Origin: DATMTS01 sp035564555
Lineage (GTDB): Bacteria; Actinomycetota; Actinomycetes; Actinomycetales; Microbacteriaceae
Reading direction: 5' to 3'
DNA: 7,925 nt
Assembly: GCA_035564555.1 (NCBI GenBank)
Contig: DATMTS010000041.1
Coordinates: 1-7,925 of the forward strand
Of this stretch, positions 5,591-7,925 are shown one piece after another. Positions within the stretch are counted from its first letter, which is position 1; every line of letters begins with the position of its first letter. A program made the translations under genes and the position numbers. The notes beneath the pieces were generated by a model. That model was not told where the DNA came from, ran no database searches, and worked only from the letters and a program-made list of their open reading frames with translations.

Positions 5591-5617
5591 GATTGGCCTT
5601 CGCTCAAGAGGCCAATC
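5591..5617. promoter_or_regulatory. Inverted repeat between yczE and yczR, probable YczR operator
   Basis: GATTGGCCT (5591-5599) and AGGCCAATC (5609-5617) are perfect 9-bp inverted arms with nine bases between. A further direct copy with one mismatch, AGTGGCCT, follows at 5625-5632, and a shortened ATTGCCT precedes at 5584-5590. The cluster fills the whole space between the two divergent genes and overlaps both putative starts. MocR regulators typically bind repeats in such divergent promoters; the link to YczR is inferred. Confidence 0.65.
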
Positions 5618-5621
5618 CCAA

Positions 5622-5627
5622 TAGAGT
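5622..5627 (+). promoter_or_regulatory. -10 box of yczR, leaderless start
   Basis: TAGAGT matches four of six -10 bases and ends six bases before ATG 5634, so that the A of the start codon would be the first base of the transcript. No Shine-Dalgarno is present. The -35 (TTCGCT, 5599-5604) is weak and lies inside the inverted repeat, consistent with regulation by a protein bound there. Confidence 0.45.
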
Positions 5628-5633
5628 GGCCTC

Positions 5634-7073
5634 ATGGCATCCGCTCACCTCACCACTCGCGGGCTGGACGCGCTACTCAGCGACTGGCGCGGAGAAGCGT
5701 CGGCGTACGAGTCGCTCGCCGACCGCATCCGGCTCCTGATCCTCGACGGCCGCATCGGAATCGATGTTCGGCTGCCCGCAGAGCGTGACCTCGCCGAGCA
5801 CCTCGAACTGAGCCGTACGACGGTCGCTTCCGCGTACCGGCGACTTCGCGAACTGGGTTTTGCGTCGAGCGTGCGCGGTTCCGGGACCCTCACGCGACTG
5901 CCCGCTCTCGCGCCCGTGCTGCACCTGCCCGCGGGCCCGGACGTGCTCGACTTCACGAAGGCGGCGCTGCCGGCGACCGTGCTGCTGCCGGATGCCGTGC
6001 GGGCGGCATCCGAGAACCTCCCCGGCTACCTCGGAGACACGGGGTACGACCCGGTCGGGCTGCCGGTGCTGCGCGAGGCGATCGCCCGGCGCTACACCGA
6101 GCGCGGCCTGCCCACCGAACCCGATGAGGTGCTCGTCACGGTCGGCGCACAGCAGGCGATCGCGCTCGTCGCGCGTGCGCTGATCGCCCGCGGCGATCGC
6201 GCCCTGATCGAGGCCCCCACCTACCCGCATGCGCACGAGACGCTCGCCGCCGCGGGGGCGCGGCTGGTCGCCGTGCCGGTGTCGACGCAGACGCACGACG
6301 GCTGGGACGCCGACGAACTGCTGAACGCGTTACGCCGCACCTCGCCGGCGCTCGCCTATGTGATGCCCGAGTTCCAGAACCCGACGGGCCGCACGATGTC
6401 GGCGGAGATCCGCGGGCTGCTGCTGGCGGCGGCGGCGGCGCAAGGCACGATCGTCGTGGCCGATGAGACACCCGGCGAGCTCGACATCGACCGGCCGGGG
6501 GAGTTCAAGCCGCTCGCGGCGTACAACGACGACGCGGGCGCCCAGGTGCTGATGATCGGCTCGGCCTCCAAGACCATGTGGGGCGGCCTGCGCATCGGCT
6601 GGCTCCGCGCCGAGCGCGGGCTGATCCGCAAGCTCGCCGCTGTGCGCGCCGGGATCGATCTCGGCTCGCCGATCCTGGAGCAGCTCGTCGTCGCGCAGCT
6701 CTTGCCGCAGTCGCCGCAGATCGTGGAGGAGCGGCGGTCGCAACTGCGGGCCGGGCGCGACAGCATCCAGGCCGCCGTGTCGCAGCGCTTCCCAGAATGG
6801 ACGATTCCCGTGGTGCAGGGGGGTCTCGCCGTGTGGCTCAACATCGGCGTTCCGCTCAGCTCGCATCTCGCGCTGGCCGCTCGCGGGCACGGCCTGATGA
6901 TCACGGCCGGGCCTCGCTTCGGCATCGACGGCGCGTTCGAACGGTTCCTGAGGATGCCACTGACCTACAGCCCCGAGGCGGTCGATCGGGCGGTCGTCGC
7001 TCTCACCCGGTCGTGGCCGGCTCTCGCACGCACCCCGTATCCCGACCTCGGTGAGCTCGGTGCCGTGGTGTGA
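5634..7073 (+). CDS. yczR: YczR-like MocR regulator: GntR winged helix fused to PLP aminotransferase fold
   Basis: 479 residues. The GntR-type winged helix spans about 24-90, with RLPAERDLAEHLELSRT (46-62) and ASAYRRLRELGF (65-76). A linker follows to about 105, then a fold-type I aminotransferase domain to about 465. Cofactor residues visible: N249 in EFQNPTG (246-252), D277 in VADE, K313 in SASKTMWGG as the Schiff-base lysine, and the arginine in GLRIGWL just after it. No tyrosine follows D277 at +2 or +3 (the sequence is DETPGEL), where many relatives have one to contact the PLP ring. MocR proteins sense PLP or a PLP adduct and generally have little or no aminotransferase activity. The divergent yczE, 53 bp away, is the expected target. 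ATG 5634 directly follows a -10 box. A stand-alone aminotransferase is excluded by the winged helix. Confidence 0.92.
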   Translation: MASAHLTTRGLDALLSDWRGEASAYESLADRIRLLILDGRIGIDVRLPAERDLAEHLELSRTTVASAYRRLRELGFASSVRGSGTLTRLPALAPVLHLPAGPDVLDFTKAALPATVLLPDAVRAASENLPGYLGDTGYDPVGLPVLREAIARRYTERGLPTEPDEVLVTVGAQQAIALVARALIARGDRALIEAPTYPHAHETLAAAGARLVAVPVSTQTHDGWDADELLNALRRTSPALAYVMPEFQNPTGRTMSAEIRGLLLAAAAAQGTIVVADETPGELDIDRPGEFKPLAAYNDDAGAQVLMIGSASKTMWGGLRIGWLRAERGLIRKLAAVRAGIDLGSPILEQLVVAQLLPQSPQIVEERRSQLRAGRDSIQAAVSQRFPEWTIPVVQGGLAVWLNIGVPLSSHLALAARGHGLMITAGPRFGIDGAFERFLRMPLTYSPEAVDRAVVALTRSWPALARTPYPDLGELGAVV

Positions 7074-7109
7074 CGATTAGTCGACGAATGAACCCTCCGG
7101 TCAGGAACT

Positions 7110-7124
7110 TTGCAGAGACTGCAA
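7110..7124. promoter_or_regulatory. Inverted repeat upstream of the RND permease, possible repressor site
   Basis: TTGCAG-AGA-CTGCAA, perfect 6-bp arms with three bases between, ending four bases before the -10 box of the next gene. The position would block RNA polymerase. TetR-type repressors commonly use such sites ahead of efflux genes, but no regulator gene lies beside it in the window. Confidence 0.45.
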
Positions 7125-7133
7125 TGCGATAAT
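7125..7133 (+). promoter_or_regulatory. Extended -10 promoter of the RND permease, leaderless
   Basis: TGCGATAAT combines a TGn extension with GATAAT (7128-7133), five of six matches to the -10 consensus. Transcription would begin at 7139-7141, on the GTG start codon itself. No clear -35 is seen, as is usual for extended -10 promoters. Confidence 0.6.
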
Positions 7134-7138
7134 CGGTC

Positions 7139-7925
7139 GTGCACTTTCTCGCTGTTCTGAGCATGAAGAACCGCGCGCTCATCGCGTTGGTCACCATCGT
7201 CGTCGCGGTCTTCGGCGCTATCGCGCTGACCAGTCTCAAGCAGGAACTCGCGCCATCGATCCAGTTCCCGCAGCTCGCGATCGTCAGCAACTACCCGGGC
7301 GCGTCGCCGGAGGTCGTGAACAACGACGTCTCGACGCCCGTCGAGTCCGCCATCCAGGGCGTTCCCGACCTCGACTCCACCTCCGCGGTGAGCAGCACGA
7401 ACCAGTCGCTCATCACGGCGAAGTTCACCTATGGAACCAACCTCGCCACCGCCGAACAGAAGCTCGATCAAGCGATCAACCGCATCAAGTCGAACCTGCC
7501 TGACGGCGTCGAGCCGCAGGTGCTCTCCGGCAGCATCGACGACCTGCCGGTGATCCAGCTCGCCGTCACCAGCAGCGAGGGCACGAAGGCGCTCGGCAAC
7601 GACATCACGAGACTGGCCCTGCCTGATATCAAAGACCTCACCGGCGTGAACGATGCGCAACTGATCGGTCGGGTCGGGCAACGCGTCAGCATAACTCCGG
7701 ATGCCGCCGAGCTTGCCGCGTCCGGAGTGTCGCAGCAGTCGATCAAGGACGCCCTGAGTCAAAGCGGGGTGCTGCAGGCCGCGGGGTCGATCACTCAGGG
7801 AGACAAGACCCTTTCGGTGCAGGCGGGCTCGACCATCACGACGGTCGAGTCGATCGCGAAGCTGCCGCTCGTCAGATCGGCGTCCGCCCAGGCGAGCACC
7901 GGCGGCGCTGCCGCCGGTGCCGCAG
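7139..7925 (+). CDS. RND-superfamily efflux permease, N-terminal part (runs off the window)
   Basis: 262 codons visible of a family usually over 1000 residues. The beginning is typical of HAE1/AcrB-like RND permeases: a first membrane helix NRALIALVTIVVAVFGAIAL (11-30), then the start of the extracytoplasmic porter domain with SLKQELAPSIQFPQL (32-46), YPGASPEVVNNDVSTPVESA (52-71) and GVPDLDSTSA. The proton-relay aspartates of helix 4 lie beyond the window. Near the edge is an Ala/Gly/Ser-rich stretch (ASAQASTGGAAAGAA). GTG 7139 is chosen because family members carry about eight residues before KNRAL and because it sits at the predicted transcription start; ATG 7163 is an alternative eight codons later. 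No ribosome site precedes either. No adaptor (membrane-fusion) gene lies upstream; one may follow. Substrate cannot be told. Confidence 0.9.
   Translation, partial: MHFLAVLSMKNRALIALVTIVVAVFGAIALTSLKQELAPSIQFPQLAIVSNYPGASPEVVNNDVSTPVESAIQGVPDLDSTSAVSSTNQSLITAKFTYGTNLATAEQKLDQAINRIKSNLPDGVEPQVLSGSIDDLPVIQLAVTSSEGTKALGNDITRLALPDIKDLTGVNDAQLIGRVGQRVSITPDAAELAASGVSQQSIKDALSQSGVLQAAGSITQGDKTLSVQAGSTITTVESIAKLPLVRSASAQASTGGAAAGAA

Noticed and set aside
7074..7109. Gap after yczR checked for a terminator
   Set aside because: No convincing stem-loop with a T-run; only the inverted repeat of the next promoter is seen further on.
6965..7762. Minus-strand open frame of 265 codons
   Set aside because: Antisense to the end of yczR and the start of the RND permease; the plus frame matches a well-known family.

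Overview
The window looks like chromosomal DNA of a high-GC Gram-positive bacterium (Actinomycetota). Coding thirds are strongly G/C-ended, several genes appear to start without a ribosome binding site directly behind a -10 box, and a TipA-type MerR regulator and a YczE/YczR (MocR) pair are present. The style would suit Microbacteriaceae, but that family assignment is an inference. I see no RNA gene, CRISPR array, insertion sequence or prophage gene. All gaps between genes are shorter than about 220 bp.

Layout, left to right. (1) Positions 1-2045, minus strand: a KimA/YdaO-like potassium importer of the APC superfamily, cut only at its extreme C-terminus by the window edge. It has its own promoter and almost no 5' leader. 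(2) 2150-2410, plus strand: a small unrecognised protein with a CxxC...HC zinc-knuckle pattern. (3) 3876-2420, minus strand: a two-gene operon. First comes a DUF4097-type beta-solenoid protein without signal peptide, then, overlapping by ATGA, a PadR-family regulator with a long charged helical tail. Two near-identical CGATATATCG palindromes sit on the operon's promoter and are the probable PadR operator. (4) 4093-4848, plus strand: a TipAL-like MerR regulator behind a classical MerR promoter (19-bp spacer with a palindrome inside). It has a perfect internal Shine-Dalgarno that should also yield the short ligand-binding form (TipAS-like). (5) A 14-bp-stem hairpin closes this gene and the convergent one. 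(6) 5580-4897 (minus) and 5634-7073 (plus): the divergent pair yczE (membrane protein) and yczR (GntR/aminotransferase-fold, PLP-dependent regulator), with an ATTGGCCT inverted repeat between them. (7) 7139 to the end, plus strand: the start of an RND-family efflux permease, leaderless, with an inverted repeat just upstream of its extended -10.

The window is thus a row of small, separately controlled transport and regulation modules, each carrying its own visible operator. The points most worth a second look are the PadR/DUF4097 operon with its paired palindromes and exact 18-residue solenoid, the cysteine-free dual-start TipA homologue, and a recurring GGATGC/GCATCC word that three times forms short inverted pairs.
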